Positions 34,242 to 43,728 of a stretch of 64,000 nucleotides of DNA are shown here, piece by piece. This stretch comes from Pseudomonas sp. JM0905a (lineage in GTDB: Bacteria; Pseudomonadota; Gammaproteobacteria; Pseudomonadales; Pseudomonadaceae). The translations under genes and the position numbers were made by a program. Position 1 is the stretch's first letter. The number at the start of each line of letters is the position of its first letter. The DNA is taken from assembly GCF_014700075.1 (NCBI RefSeq), contig NZ_JACXBU010000011.1, forward strand, positions 62,001 to 126,000, given 5' to 3'. A model generated the notes under the pieces. It was not told where the DNA came from. It worked only from the letters and a program-made list of their open reading frames with translations, and searched no databases.

Positions 34242-35366
34242 ATGAATCAGCCCGAGCAGATCCCCGTCAGCGAAGCCACCGCTGTGGCCCGGCCGAAGTC
34301 CCGCAAGCTCATCAAGCTGGCCGTCGCCGGCCTGGTCATGGTCGGCGCAGGCCTTTATGGCGCCCATTGGTGGAACACAGCTCGTTACATGGAAGAAACG
34401 GACGATGCCTACGTGGGCGGTGACGTCACCGTCATAAGCCCCCGCGTTGCGGGCTATATCGCCGAGCTGGCGGTGAGCGACAACCAGTTCGTCCATGCCG
34501 GCGACCTGCTCGCGCGCATCGACGATCGCGATTACCGCGCGGCCCTGGCCAAGGCCGAAGGTGAGGTGCATGCCGAACAGGCCCTGCTGGGCAACATAGA
34601 CGCCCAGGCCCAGTTGCAGCAGGCGGTGATCCGCCAGGGCCAGGCGGAAATCGACGCCACGGCTGCCGAAGAGGACCGGGCGCGGGACGATGACAAGCGC
34701 TACCGCACCCTGGTCCAGCGCGCCGCCGTTTCCGTGGAAAGTGCCCAGCGTGCCGAAGCCACCTGGAAGACCGCGCGCGCCAACAGTGAAAAGGCGCAGG
34801 CCACCTTGCTCGCGGCCCAGCGCCAGCTCGATGTCATACACAGCCAGCGCGAACAGGCCGTAGCCGCCCTTGAGCAAGCCATTGCCAATCGCGATCTGGC
34901 ACGCCTAGACCTCGGTTACACCGAACTGCGCGCACCGGTAGACGGCTATATCGGCAATCGTCGGGGACGGGTTGGCGGCTATGTCTCCGCCGGCACGCAA
35001 CTGCTGGCAGTGGTCCCCGCCCAGGGGCTGTGGATCGATGCCAACTTCAAGGAAGACCAGCTCGCTGGAATGACGCCGGGGCAAGCAGTGACGGTGGAAG
35101 CCGACGTGCTGCCGGGCAAGGTATTCCATGGCCACCTCGACAGCCTGGCGCCGGCAACCGGTGCGCAGTTCAGTATCCTCCCGCCGGAAAACGCCACCGG
35201 CAACTTCACCAAGATCGTTCAGCGCGTCCCGGTACGCATCCATCTCGATCCGACCGACAATCGCCTCGGCGAACTCCGCCCCGGGCTTTCGGTGGTGGTC
35301 GAAGTGGACACCAGGGCCCATGAGCAACAGCAAGGCCAGGCGCTCGCCCTGGAGCAACGGCCGTGA
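34242..35366 (+). CDS. EmrA/HlyD-type membrane fusion protein
   Basis: This 374-residue periplasmic adaptor belongs to a tripartite multidrug pump. It has one N-terminal transmembrane helix (about 26-43, LIKLAVAGLVMVGAGLYG). The biotinyl-lipoyl motif follows (TDDAYVGGDVTVISPRVAGYIAELAVSDNQ), then a long coiled-coil hairpin (about 100-215) and barrel (LGYTELRAPVDGYIGNR; GLWIDANFKEDQLAGMTPGQ). It is close to EmrA. The ATG at 34242 has GGAG 6 nt upstream. Its stop overlaps the GTG start of the transporter gene by four bases. Confidence 0.88.
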   Translation: MNQPEQIPVSEATAVARPKSRKLIKLAVAGLVMVGAGLYGAHWWNTARYMEETDDAYVGGDVTVISPRVAGYIAELAVSDNQFVHAGDLLARIDDRDYRAALAKAEGEVHAEQALLGNIDAQAQLQQAVIRQGQAEIDATAAEEDRARDDDKRYRTLVQRAAVSVESAQRAEATWKTARANSEKAQATLLAAQRQLDVIHSQREQAVAALEQAIANRDLARLDLGYTELRAPVDGYIGNRRGRVGGYVSAGTQLLAVVPAQGLWIDANFKEDQLAGMTPGQAVTVEADVLPGKVFHGHLDSLAPATGAQFSILPPENATGNFTKIVQRVPVRIHLDPTDNRLGELRPGLSVVVEVDTRAHEQQQGQALALEQRP

Positions 35367-36925
35367 GCTTCTGGTCATCCGACGTGGTGCCGGTGGAGCA
35401 GCTCTCGACCCGGCAGAAGACGCTCGCCTTCGCCTGCATGTGCATGGGCATGTTCATCGCCCTGATCGACATCCAGATCGTGTCCGCGTCCCTGCGTGAT
35501 ATCGGCGGCGGGCTCTCGGCAGGCGCGGATGACATCGCCTGGGTACAGACCAGCTACCTGATCGCAGAAATCATCGTGATCCCGTTGTCGGGCTGGCTGT
35601 CGAAGGTGATGTCCACGCGCTGGCTGTTCGCCGCCTCGGCCCTGGGCTTCACCCTGGCCAGCCTGCTCTGCGCCCTGGCCTGGAACATCCAGAGCATGAT
35701 TGCCTTCCGCGCGCTGCAGGGCTTTCTCGGCGGCTCGATGATTCCCATGGTGTTCACCACCGGCTTCATCTACTTCGACGGCCGCCAGCGCGTTCTCGTG
35801 GCCGCCACCATTGGCGCCATCGCTTCCCTGGCGCCAACCCTGGGCCCGGTGGTCGGCGGCTGGATCACCGACATCTCCTCCTGGCCGTGGCTGTTCTACG
35901 TGAACCTGCTGCCGGGACTGTTCGTCACCATCGTGGTGCCGATCATGGTGCGCCTCGACAAGCCGGACTGGTCCTTGATCAAGGGCGCCGACTACCCGGC
36001 CATGCTGCTCATGGCGGTGTTCCTCGGCTGCCTGGAATACACCATGGAAGAAGGCCCGCGCTGGAACTGGTTCAGCGACGACACCATCCTCGCCACCGCC
36101 TGGATATCCGGCCTGAGTGGAATCGCGTTCATCGCCCGCAGCCTCACGTCGGCCAATCCGATCGTCGATCTGCGAGCCCTGCGTGAACGCAACTTCGCCC
36201 TGGGCTGCCTGTTCTCCTTCATCACCGGCATCGGCATCTTCGCCACCATCTACCTCACCCCGCTGTTCCTCGGCCGCGTGCGCGGCTACGGCGCTCTGGA
36301 TATCGGCCTGGCGGTCTTCTCCACCGGCATTTTCCAGGTCATGACCATCCCGCTGTACGCCGCCCTGGCACGGCGCTTCGACCTGCGCTGGTTGCTGGCG
36401 CTGGGTATGGTGCTGTTCTGCCTGTCGATGTGGGAGTTCTCGCCGATCACCCACGATTGGGGTGCCGCCGAATTGCTGCTCCCCCAGGCGCTGCGCGGCA
36501 TGGCCCAGCAATTCGCCGTGGCCCCGACCGTGACCCTGGCGCTGGGCTCGCTGCCACCCGCACGGCTCAAGCTCGCCTCGGGGTTGTTCAACCTCATGCG
36601 CAATCTCGGTGGCGCCATTGGCATCGCTGCTTGCGCCACCATCCTCAACGACCGCACCAATCTCCACTTCCTGCGTCTGGCCGAGCACCTGAATGCCAGC
36701 AATGAAGCCCTCAACAACTGGCTGGCGCCCAGCCTCGGCGCGTCCGGGCAATACAGCGAACAGGCGTTGCGGCAGCTATGGAGCCTGACTTACCGCGAGG
36801 CACAGACGCTCACCTTTGCCGACTCGTTCCTGATCATCGGTGCCTGCTTCGCGGTCGCCGTGGTGCTGGTCCCCCTGTTGCACAAGATCGCCCCGCCCTC
36901 CCAGCCTTCGGCTGACGCTCACTGA
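35363..36925 (+). CDS. EmrB/QacA-type multidrug transporter (MFS, DHA2)
   Basis: This 520-residue inner-membrane antiporter has about 14 helices. It starts with helix MCMGMFIALIDIQIVSASL (the D-x-Q/T motif D1 of DHA2 pumps). Motif A-like WLSKVMSTRWLF and motif C-like GALASLAPTLGPVVGGWITD-type residues lie at about 150-170. Together with the EmrA-like adaptor and the following outer-membrane factor it would expel hydrophobic drugs. The start is a GTG overlapping the adaptor stop (four bases). Confidence 0.9.
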   Translation: MSFWSSDVVPVEQLSTRQKTLAFACMCMGMFIALIDIQIVSASLRDIGGGLSAGADDIAWVQTSYLIAEIIVIPLSGWLSKVMSTRWLFAASALGFTLASLLCALAWNIQSMIAFRALQGFLGGSMIPMVFTTGFIYFDGRQRVLVAATIGAIASLAPTLGPVVGGWITDISSWPWLFYVNLLPGLFVTIVVPIMVRLDKPDWSLIKGADYPAMLLMAVFLGCLEYTMEEGPRWNWFSDDTILATAWISGLSGIAFIARSLTSANPIVDLRALRERNFALGCLFSFITGIGIFATIYLTPLFLGRVRGYGALDIGLAVFSTGIFQVMTIPLYAALARRFDLRWLLALGMVLFCLSMWEFSPITHDWGAAELLLPQALRGMAQQFAVAPTVTLALGSLPPARLKLASGLFNLMRNLGGAIGIAACATILNDRTNLHFLRLAEHLNASNEALNNWLAPSLGASGQYSEQALRQLWSLTYREAQTLTFADSFLIIGACFAVAVVLVPLLHKIAPPSQPSADAH

Positions 36926-36942
36926 CCCGAGGACCTCCCAGC

Positions 36943-38371
36943 ATGCCTTCGAACCTCGCGAAAACCGCTGCAATCGGCGTGATGCTCTACCAGCTCGCCG
37001 GCTGCACGGTCGGCCCCGACTATCACACCCCGGAAAGCAATCTCAGTGCTCCGCTGGCGGGCGGCACCACGCCCGAGTTCCCCATGCGGGCACCGGCGCC
37101 GCCGCTTGAGCAGTGGTGGAAAGGCTTCTCCGATCCGGTGCTCGACGGCATTGTCCAGCGCGCGCTGGATCAGAACCTCGATATGGCGATTGCCCTGGCC
37201 CGTGTCGAACAGGCTCGCGCGGCGGCGAACTCCGCAGGAGCGGCGCGTCTGCCCGAAGTCAGTCTCGACGGCCGCTACCTGCACCAGCGGCAATCGCTGA
37301 AGAGCCCGGAGGGCCAACTGGCCAGCGCCTCTCCCGGGTTCGATCGCAATCAGGACATTGTCAGCCTCGGTGTTGGAGCCTCGTGGGAAACCGACCTGGC
37401 TGGTGGCTTGAAACGCAGCGACGAAGCGGCCATGGCCGAGCTCCAGGCCGCCGAGGCGAGCCGGGCTGGGGTGCGGGTCTCGATTGCGGCTGAAGCGGCC
37501 GATGCCTATTTCCGCATTCGTGGTGCGCAACGACGCATTCAGGTGGCGCAAGAGCAGATCCGCACCCAGGAAGAGCTCCTCGCGCTGGTCCAGGATCGCT
37601 TCAACGGTGGCGTGGCCACGCAGCGTGAATTGGCCCAGGCCAGGGCATTGCTGCTGCAAGCAAGGACCACTCCGCCACCGCTGCGCACGGAGTTGGCGGT
37701 GCAGCTCAATCGACTTGATGTGTTGCTCGGCGTACAGCCTGGCACCTACGCCAAGGTTCTTTTGGAGCAGCCGCAAGACTACCGGGTGCCGGGCATCACC
37801 GCCGACCTGTCCCCAGCCGGCGCTGCTGCGCCGACGCCCCGATGTGATTGCTGCCGAACGCCGGCTTGCGGCCAGCACGGCGCGCATCGGTGTGGCCGTG
37901 GCGGAGTACTACCCGCACGTGACCCTTGGCGGAATCCTCGGCAGCCAGAGCCTGCATGGTGGGCTGTTCAGCAGCGATGCGTTCCAGCCCCAGGCCTTCA
38001 TCGGCCTGCACTGGCGGTTGTTCGATTTCGGCCGTGTCGATGCGGAAGTCGCCCAGGCGCGAGGCACGGAAGCCCAGGCGCTGGCCGAGTACCGTCAGAC
38101 CATGCTGCGGGCCGCCGAGGACGTGGAAAACGCCATCACCACCCAGGTGCATCTCAGCGTTCAACGCCGGGAATTGGATGCGGAAATCGAGGCTCACCAT
38201 GTCGCGCGCGAGGCCGCCCGGCAGGCCTATGAGGGTGGCGCGGTGAGCCTGCGGGAGGTGCTGGATGAGGATCAACAGCTCCTGGCAGCACGAGACCTGC
38301 AGGCGCAACTAGCCGCGAATGACGCTCGTGCGGCGGTCGCCACATTCCGAGCGCTGGGCGGAGGTTGGTGA
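36943..38371 (+). pseudogene. Outer-membrane factor lipoprotein (NodT/OprM type), frameshifted
   Basis: The intended product is about 475 residues and is the third pump component. A lipoprotein signal with lipobox LAGC (Cys at about residue 24) is followed by GPDYHTPE. Two OMF repeats are seen, with VDGRYLHQRQS-like and FFDFGRVDAEVAQARG-like segments. One reading frame runs from 36943 to about 37815 and the homologous remainder (RRRPDVIAAERRLAAS to the end at 38371) is in the +1 frame. One extra base in CCCCAGCCGGCGCTG near 37815-37822 explains it. The first frame read on to its own stop would give a wrong tail to 38232. Either a recent null mutation or a sequencing error. Confidence 0.85.
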
Positions 38372-38401
38372 TACAGGGAAGGCTGGACGCTCCAAGTTCC
38401 T

Positions 38402-38472
38402 CGTAGGGCGCACCGAGAATTTCAGCCGCGCCGGGGCCGATTCCGGCGCAGGGGCGCATGGCGCACCCTACG
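38402..38472. repeat. Inverted-end intergenic repeat (CGTAGGGYGC type), copy 1
   Basis: CGTAGGGCGC at 38402 and GCGCACCCTACG at 38461 bound a 71-bp element in the gap between convergent genes. A related element is at 56347-56431. Such CGTAGGGTGC elements are common between pseudomonad genes. Confidence 0.6.
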
Positions 38473-38490
38473 GCATGAAGGCTCGAAGAA

Positions 38491-39159
38491 TCAGACCCAC
38501 TGGTCGTTGCGTTTGCGCTTGACCCGCAGCAGGGTCGGCAGGATCAGGCCGGCCAGCAGCCCGGCGCCGGCGATGCTGCCGCCGTAGACCATGTAGCGCA
38601 TCAGCACCTGCTTGTTCTCGTCCCCCAGCTGCGCCTGGGCATCCCGCAGTTCGGAGCGCACCTGGGTCAATTCCGAATCCAGCGCTGAGCGGGCCGCCTG
38701 GAGTTCGTCGATGAGCTTCTTGCGCGAGTCCAGGGTCTCCTGCATGCCCTGCACGCGGTTCTTCCAGGTGCCGTCGATACCGTCGAGCTGGGCGGTCAGT
38801 TCGGCCACCTTCTGCTCCAGCTGCGGCAAGCGCTCGGCCTGGCCGGGCACCGTCTGCAGGTCGCGGCTGGGAATCCACACGCTGCTGCCGCTCTCGCTGC
38901 GCACCTGGCTGTAGTCGCCCTGGGTGCTCAGCAGCTCGACCTTGTGCCCCGACGTCAGGGTGCCGACGATGCGATAGCCGTCGGTGGGGCCGCTGCGTAC
39001 GTAAGTCGTCAGGCTGTCGCTCACCCAGCGCGCGTTGCTCGCGGCTTCCTCGGCCTGCGCCGATGCTCCGGCTATCGCCAGGCCACCCAGCAGGATGGCG
39101 CCGAGCAGGCGGCGTGGAAACGGGGAAACACGGGCAGGGAAAGAACAGTGTCGGGACAT
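38491..39159 (-). CDS. SH3-domain signal-anchored protein (TIGR04211/YgiM-like)
   Basis: This 222-residue protein has a signal segment (about 18-40), then a bacterial SH3 domain (about 45-105: WVSDSLTTYVRSGPTDGYRIVGTLTSGHKVELL). A coiled-coil of about 75 residues follows (QAERLPQLEQKVAELTAQLDG to QLGDENKQ), and a C-terminal transmembrane helix (YGGSIAGAGLLAGLILPTLL) ends KRKRNDQWV. This architecture is TIGR04211, linked to the cell envelope. I used the ATG at 39159 rather than the TTG at 39165. It has no operon partner; the efflux operon is convergent. Confidence 0.85.
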   Translation of the reverse strand: MSRHCSFPARVSPFPRRLLGAILLGGLAIAGASAQAEEAASNARWVSDSLTTYVRSGPTDGYRIVGTLTSGHKVELLSTQGDYSQVRSESGSSVWIPSRDLQTVPGQAERLPQLEQKVAELTAQLDGIDGTWKNRVQGMQETLDSRKKLIDELQAARSALDSELTQVRSELRDAQAQLGDENKQVLMRYMVYGGSIAGAGLLAGLILPTLLRVKRKRNDQWV

Positions 39160-39388
39160 GGGCAATCTTCACATGGCGATGGAATGAAACCCGAAGTACG
39201 GGCGTGAAAAGCCGGCCGGGCAAATAGTTCTGGATAGGAAAACCACGGGGTGAAATTCGGTGCAGCACAGTCGCCCGCTAGCGATTGGCCATGCCGATTC
39301 CCCGTGGGGCCGACAGCGGACAGACAGCGCGATTGCGGAATGAGTTCATTTACGCCCGACGGGACGGGATGGGCGGTGCGAAACGAAA

Positions 39389-39411
39389 ACGCCCCGCACA
39401 GGCGGGGCGTT
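39389..39411 (-). terminator. Terminator of nfsB
   Basis: On the minus strand AACGCCCCGC-ctg-GCGGGGCGTT is a 10-bp perfect stem followed by TTCGTTT, right after the nfsB stop. Confidence 0.78.
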
Positions 39412-39426
39412 GGCAATCGAATGGCA

Positions 39427-40080
39427 TCAGAGCGCGGTGATGACCTGCTCGGCCGGTAGGCGCGACTTGGGCAGTGCAGCATTGAAGTCCTTCTCGCTGC
39501 GGTGGCCGAGGGAGACCATCACCACACTGGTGAAACCGCGCTCGCGCAGCCCCAGTTCGGCATCCAGGGCCACGGCGTCGAAACCTTCCATGGGCGTGGC
39601 ATCCACACCCAGCGCTGCGGCGCCGAGCAACAGGGTGCCCAGTGCCAGGTAGGCCTGCTTCTCCATCCAGTGCTGCAGATCCTTGCGCTCGAAGCGGTGC
39701 AGGTCCACGTAGCCCTGCCGGGTACGGAACTGCGCGGCACGGGCTTCGGCATCACGGAAGCGCCCGTCGTTCTGCTCCTGCTGGAGCACCTGCGCCAGAT
39801 GGGCTTCGGTCAGCTCCGTACGGGCGCAGATGAGGATGACGTGGGAGGCGTCCAGCACCTTGGGCTGGTTGTAGGCGTAGTTGCCGTGGGTGCCCTTGGC
39901 CAGGCGGGCCTTGCCTTCCTCGGTGTTGGCGACCACGAAGTGCCAGGGCTGGGAATTCACCGAAGACGGGGCCTGATGAAGCATCGCCAGCAGTTCGTCG
40001 ATGGTCGCCTGGGGAATGCGGCGGGCCGGATCGTAGGCCTTGGTGGTGTAGCGCTGGCTGGCAAGGGAAGCGAGGTTCAT
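39427..40080 (-). CDS. nfsB: NfsB-type oxygen-insensitive NAD(P)H nitroreductase
   Basis: This 217-residue protein is exactly the length of E. coli NfsB and shares long stretches with it: QAPSSVNSQPWHFVVANTEE, LDASHVILICARTEL, QAYLALGTLLLGAAALGVDA, PMEGFDAVALDAELGL and FNAALPKSRLP. It is a dimeric FMN enzyme reducing nitroaromatics, quinones and dihydropteridines. Loss of function commonly gives nitrofuran resistance. It is a stand-alone gene with its own terminator. Confidence 0.92.
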   Translation of the reverse strand: MNLASLASQRYTTKAYDPARRIPQATIDELLAMLHQAPSSVNSQPWHFVVANTEEGKARLAKGTHGNYAYNQPKVLDASHVILICARTELTEAHLAQVLQQEQNDGRFRDAEARAAQFRTRQGYVDLHRFERKDLQHWMEKQAYLALGTLLLGAAALGVDATPMEGFDAVALDAELGLRERGFTSVVMVSLGHRSEKDFNAALPKSRLPAEQVITAL

Positions 40081-40260
40081 GGCTGGGCTCCATTGTCTGT
40101 GATGGCCAGCCGGGGCGAACTCCCCTGGCCAGCGTATGGGCAGGGAGTCTGCCTAGGATTCGCCGCCGCAAACAGCAGCGAGGCGGAGAAGGACTTTCAA
40201 AGGAAAAACGAAAATACACAGGGGTGTCCTGGTTACTTTCGCGCCAGCGATAAGCCTGAA

Positions 40261-41013
40261 TCAGAAGGAATGGCTGAGCAGCACGCCGCCGCCGGATTCC
40301 GGGCTGGCATCGGAAAAGCCCGCCAGCGCGTACAGCTGGATCTTCCACTCCGGCCCGAGCCTTTGCGTCAGGAACAGACTGAATTCCTGGATCTCGTCAC
40401 CGTCGGAAGTCACCTTCTGCCGCCAGTCATAGGCCGCGCCCACGGAGGTGTTCGGCGCAACCCGGGTGACCAGGCCGATCGAGGTGTAGATCGGATCGCG
40501 GAAGTCGGTATCCGACGGGTCGCCGAACTTGCGCCAGCCGAGGGTGGCAAAACCGCTGAACGCGCCGAAGCCCTTGGTGAGATCGACCTGCGCGGAAAAG
40601 TCGGTCTTGCCGGTACCCAGGCATTTGTCCTCATCGGCGGTGGGTACTTTCACCTTGCCGATCAGGTCCACCAGCAGGCTTGCGCCGTCGCTGCCATCCA
40701 GCAATGCGTAGTCGGCGCTGGCCACCGTGTCGCCCACGCCCTCCTCCACGCTTGCGCAATCACCGGCCACGGGCACGCCATCCGGCCCCACTGCGGGGTT
40801 GGTGATGCGCAGGTAGGGAACGGTCAGCTTGTAGATCATCGGGCCGGTTTCGTACTTGGCGATCACCGGGACGTACCAGGTTTCGCTGGTTTTCGGAGTT
40901 CCGTAGGACCCCTGCGAGTAGTCGAGCCCCGTGGACATGCTGAAAACGTCCGATTGGGCTGGCAGCGTCAGGAACAACAACAGGCCGGGGACAAGCGCGC
41001 GGGTGGGGCTCAT
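40261..41013 (-). CDS. Outer-membrane beta-barrel protein (phenol-degradation MetA-like)
   Basis: This 250-residue exported protein has a signal peptide to about residue 21 (LFLTLPAQSDV) and alternating amphipathic strands. It starts STGLDYSQGSYGTPKTSETWYVPVIAKYET and ends with the barrel-type LLSHSF. GVGDTVASADYALLDG is typical of the Phenol_MetA_deg / transporter group of small barrels. Function is unknown. The ATG at 41013 has GAGG 5 nt upstream. Two Cys (about 85 and 129) may form a disulphide. Confidence 0.7.
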   Translation of the reverse strand: MSPTRALVPGLLLFLTLPAQSDVFSMSTGLDYSQGSYGTPKTSETWYVPVIAKYETGPMIYKLTVPYLRITNPAVGPDGVPVAGDCASVEEGVGDTVASADYALLDGSDGASLLVDLIGKVKVPTADEDKCLGTGKTDFSAQVDLTKGFGAFSGFATLGWRKFGDPSDTDFRDPIYTSIGLVTRVAPNTSVGAAYDWRQKVTSDGDEIQEFSLFLTQRLGPEWKIQLYALAGFSDASPESGGGVLLSHSF

Positions 41014-41172
41014 GTCTACCTCGTTGCGGAGCGGACTTCGACCTTCACGCCGGCACATTGCCCGAGCCACACAGGGCCGCTCGGGGCGCGGCAGCTTCTT
41101 GCACCCCGCCCCGCGTCCAGGCGCCCGAGCAGGATACTTTCCCCAGCTTAGCTGGCCCCGCGAAATCCGCGC

Positions 41173-42669
41173 TCAATGAGGTCCGGAATGATCCACCCGC
41201 TCGACCCGCTCCACAGACTCGGGTCGCTCCACGGATTCAGGCCGTTCGACGCGTTCCACCCGTTCTACCTTTTCGACCCGATCCGGCCTGTCGACCTTGT
41301 CGATCCGCTCGATCCGTTCGATGCGCTCCACGCGAACGCCGTCCTGGAAGATCTCGATCCGTTCGCGGGTTTCCACGCGGTCGCCGGACTCGCGGGTTTC
41401 TATGCGCTCCCGACGCTGCAGGTCACCGGTGGGCGATACCACCTGCCGCTCGACGCGTTGCCGGGTTTCGCCGTCCTCGACACGCACACGGGTCTCATTG
41501 CGGTTGCCAGACCCGGAGTTGTCACTGCCGTGGCCGCTCGAGTCACGCGAGTCGTCCGATCCACCCGAATCATCCGATTTGCCTGAATTGTCCGAATCCT
41601 CGTCTTGATGGCCCGAGCCCTGGTGGGACGCGCCGTCCTGATGCTCGCGGAGCACCTCGATGTGGTCGGCGCGGATGGTCCGTCCCTTGTCGAACACACC
41701 GCGTACGCGGATGCGCTGACCCACCGCGAGGTCGGCGTGCTTGCCACCGGCGAAGGCGGTGTCGTCGCCCACGTAGGCCGTGAATCCGCCAAATTCGATG
41801 CGGTTGCCCTGTTGCGAGTGCACCAGGCCTTCAATCAGCGCCTTGCCGGAGCGTCCACCAAATGGCAGACCTGGATCGGCGCGGGTCTCGGCCACTTTCA
41901 GCTCTTTGCCGTTCCAGGTACCGCGGACCAGCACCTCGGCGCTGCGCGGCAGCGACTTGCTCAACGCCAGCCCTTGCAGCTCGCCGGGGCGCTGGACGGC
42001 GCCGATGGCGCTGACCTGGGTCAGCTTCGGCGCCCGGTCGATGCGGCTGGCAACCACTTCGCCCAGGGCATTGCGCAGGCCGCTCACCCGCACCGGCTCG
42101 CCGATGCGCAGGCCTTCGGCCACCCGTGCCCCTGGAGCGAGACGAACCGGCTGGCCCATCACCCGCAGGGCGGCGGTTCCGTTCGCGGCCTCGGTCACCG
42201 GACCTTCATAGGCATGCAGAATCGCGATGCTCCGAGCTTCCAACCCCCGTGCCGACGTGCCGGCTTCCACTGCCACCACCTGCCCGATAGCCAGGCGATC
42301 GGCACTGGCGGACACGCCGTTTTCGCTGAGCGCGACCTGGTTGTCGAAGTGCACTTCAACGCCGTTAACGCAAATGGAGCCGAAGCCGGTGATGGTGCCG
42401 ACGATGCCCGTGCCACCAATGCCACCATCGCCCACAGGTGCTCCGGTGCCACCAATGCCGCCGTGCTCGGCCGGAGCACCGGTACCGCCGATGCCACCAT
42501 TCTCCATTGGCGCACCGGTGCCCCCTATCCCGCCGGTCGCCACGGCACCCGTGCCGCCCATCCCGCCAGGCTCAAGGCAGGCGGGCGCTGCGTTCACGGA
42601 AGGAATGGCGACAAGCAATGGCCCACAAACCAAGGCCAAGGTGCACAGAACGCGCGTGGCGATGTTCAT
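41173..42669 (-). CDS. DUF5666 secreted protein with GGIGGTG repeats and charged tail
   Basis: This 498-residue exported protein has a signal peptide to about residue 27. Next comes a low-complexity block of five tandem GGIGGTGAP-like repeats (about 35-92). Three DUF5666-like small beta-domains follow (around VGTITGFGSICVNGVEVHF, then about 170-270, and GLVHSQQGNRIEFGGFTAYVG at about 290-345). Each carries the G-x-V...V turns of the family. The last 150 residues are hydrophilic: a Ser/Asp-rich spacer (SGKSDDSGGSDDSRDSSG) and Arg/Glu repeats of the form VERxERVERPESVE. It overlaps the DUF6502 gene by four bases (ATGA) and is co-translated with it. Function unknown; export and repeats suggest a surface or periplasmic role. 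Confidence 0.75.
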   Translation of the reverse strand: MNIATRVLCTLALVCGPLLVAIPSVNAAPACLEPGGMGGTGAVATGGIGGTGAPMENGGIGGTGAPAEHGGIGGTGAPVGDGGIGGTGIVGTITGFGSICVNGVEVHFDNQVALSENGVSASADRLAIGQVVAVEAGTSARGLEARSIAILHAYEGPVTEAANGTAALRVMGQPVRLAPGARVAEGLRIGEPVRVSGLRNALGEVVASRIDRAPKLTQVSAIGAVQRPGELQGLALSKSLPRSAEVLVRGTWNGKELKVAETRADPGLPFGGRSGKALIEGLVHSQQGNRIEFGGFTAYVGDDTAFAGGKHADLAVGQRIRVRGVFDKGRTIRADHIEVLREHQDGASHQGSGHQDEDSDNSGKSDDSGGSDDSRDSSGHGSDNSGSGNRNETRVRVEDGETRQRVERQVVSPTGDLQRRERIETRESGDRVETRERIEIFQDGVRVERIERIERIDKVDRPDRVEKVERVERVERPESVERPESVERVERVDHSGPH

Positions 42670-43520
42670 GACGATCCAGGTGTCTTCGGCTTCGAAAGCG
42701 CCGGGGGATTAGGTTCAGTGTAGAAATACAGACCGATGGTGATGCGCTGGCGAGCCTCGGGAGGAGGAATGTCGTTGTTTTCCAGATCGGCGGCCAGTTG
42801 GTTGAAGGCGATCAGCACCTGCATGCCTTCTGCCCTGACCGCTTCGCGAATCTGGTCGACGCTGGCCGGGGAAAGGCTGTCGTAGTGAACGCTACGCTCG
42901 AAGAATGGCTCGGCCGCCTCGGTAAGGTTGTGCACGGCGGCGCAGGCATGGTCGTGGAGGTTGTGGCGGAAGTAGGCCGCCATCTCGTCGAATCCGCGCT
43001 GCGGGATGAAGGCCATGGTTTCCAGGTGCACACGGTCCTGGTCATCTATCCGCACGATGCCGAGGCGCTGCCATTCATCCAGCACCACGCGGGCGCGAAT
43101 GTCCTTGCTGACCTTCGCCACCAGTCCGTCGAACGAGCCTTCTCCGCCAACGCTTGCCAGGCGCGCCAGCGGCAATGGCTTGCCGGGCTTGGCGCAGAAC
43201 GGTGCGTTGTTCATCCAGACACTGACCAGGTGGGCGCCGAAGGACACGTTTTCCGGCAACTCATTCGCCTCTCCGCCAGCCCTGGAACGCAGCCGTTTGA
43301 CGTCCTTGCGATGGACGCCGGTGAGCAGGCTGATCCTGCTGTCAGTGGGGGGCTTGTCGTCGAGGCGGAATTCATTCTCGGCAACATCGACGAAGATCTG
43401 CTTGAGCAGGTCGGCGAAGCAGTTGTAGGTCACCCCTTTCCGCAGCATCAACCTCACAATCGGGCGCATGACGTGCTGCAGCGCCGGCAATAGCGAGGGC
43501 GGGAAAGTGGGTATTTGCAT
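42666..43520 (-). CDS. DUF6502 family protein
   Basis: This is a 284-residue cytoplasmic protein of unknown function. It starts with a helical region (LLPALQHVMRPIVRLMLRKGVTYNCFADLLKQIFVDVAENEF), then ISLLTGVHRKDVKRLRS and a helix-turn-helix-like part with the wing region DQDRVHLETMAF. This is the pattern of DUF6502 proteins, which accompany DUF5666 secreted proteins in many genomes. A role as regulator is an inference from the HTH look. Its stop overlaps the DUF5666 start by four bases. Confidence 0.72.
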   Translation of the reverse strand: MQIPTFPPSLLPALQHVMRPIVRLMLRKGVTYNCFADLLKQIFVDVAENEFRLDDKPPTDSRISLLTGVHRKDVKRLRSRAGGEANELPENVSFGAHLVSVWMNNAPFCAKPGKPLPLARLASVGGEGSFDGLVAKVSKDIRARVVLDEWQRLGIVRIDDQDRVHLETMAFIPQRGFDEMAAYFRHNLHDHACAAVHNLTEAAEPFFERSVHYDSLSPASVDQIREAVRAEGMQVLIAFNQLAADLENNDIPPPEARQRITIGLYFYTEPNPPALSKPKTPGSS

Positions 43521-43728
43521 TCAAGGCACTCCTGTTGAAATGAATACAAAAGCCAAGTGGGGAGATCGCCGCTGGGCAAGCTGTCCGTAGCGCCTCCCCA
43601 CTCTATTAGACGGTGTCGGTCGACCGATGATCCTGCTTCGGCTCCCTGGGGCGACCATCACCACCCTCATCACAGATGCCACAAAACCCGGAGCTACGCC
43701 GGGCCTTGTGGACAAGCGGACAGACCTA

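Noticed and set aside
35375-36751. A 458-residue minus-strand frame opposite the EmrB-like gene
   Set aside because: Composition is His/Gln/Gly-rich and mirrors transmembrane codons of the real gene.
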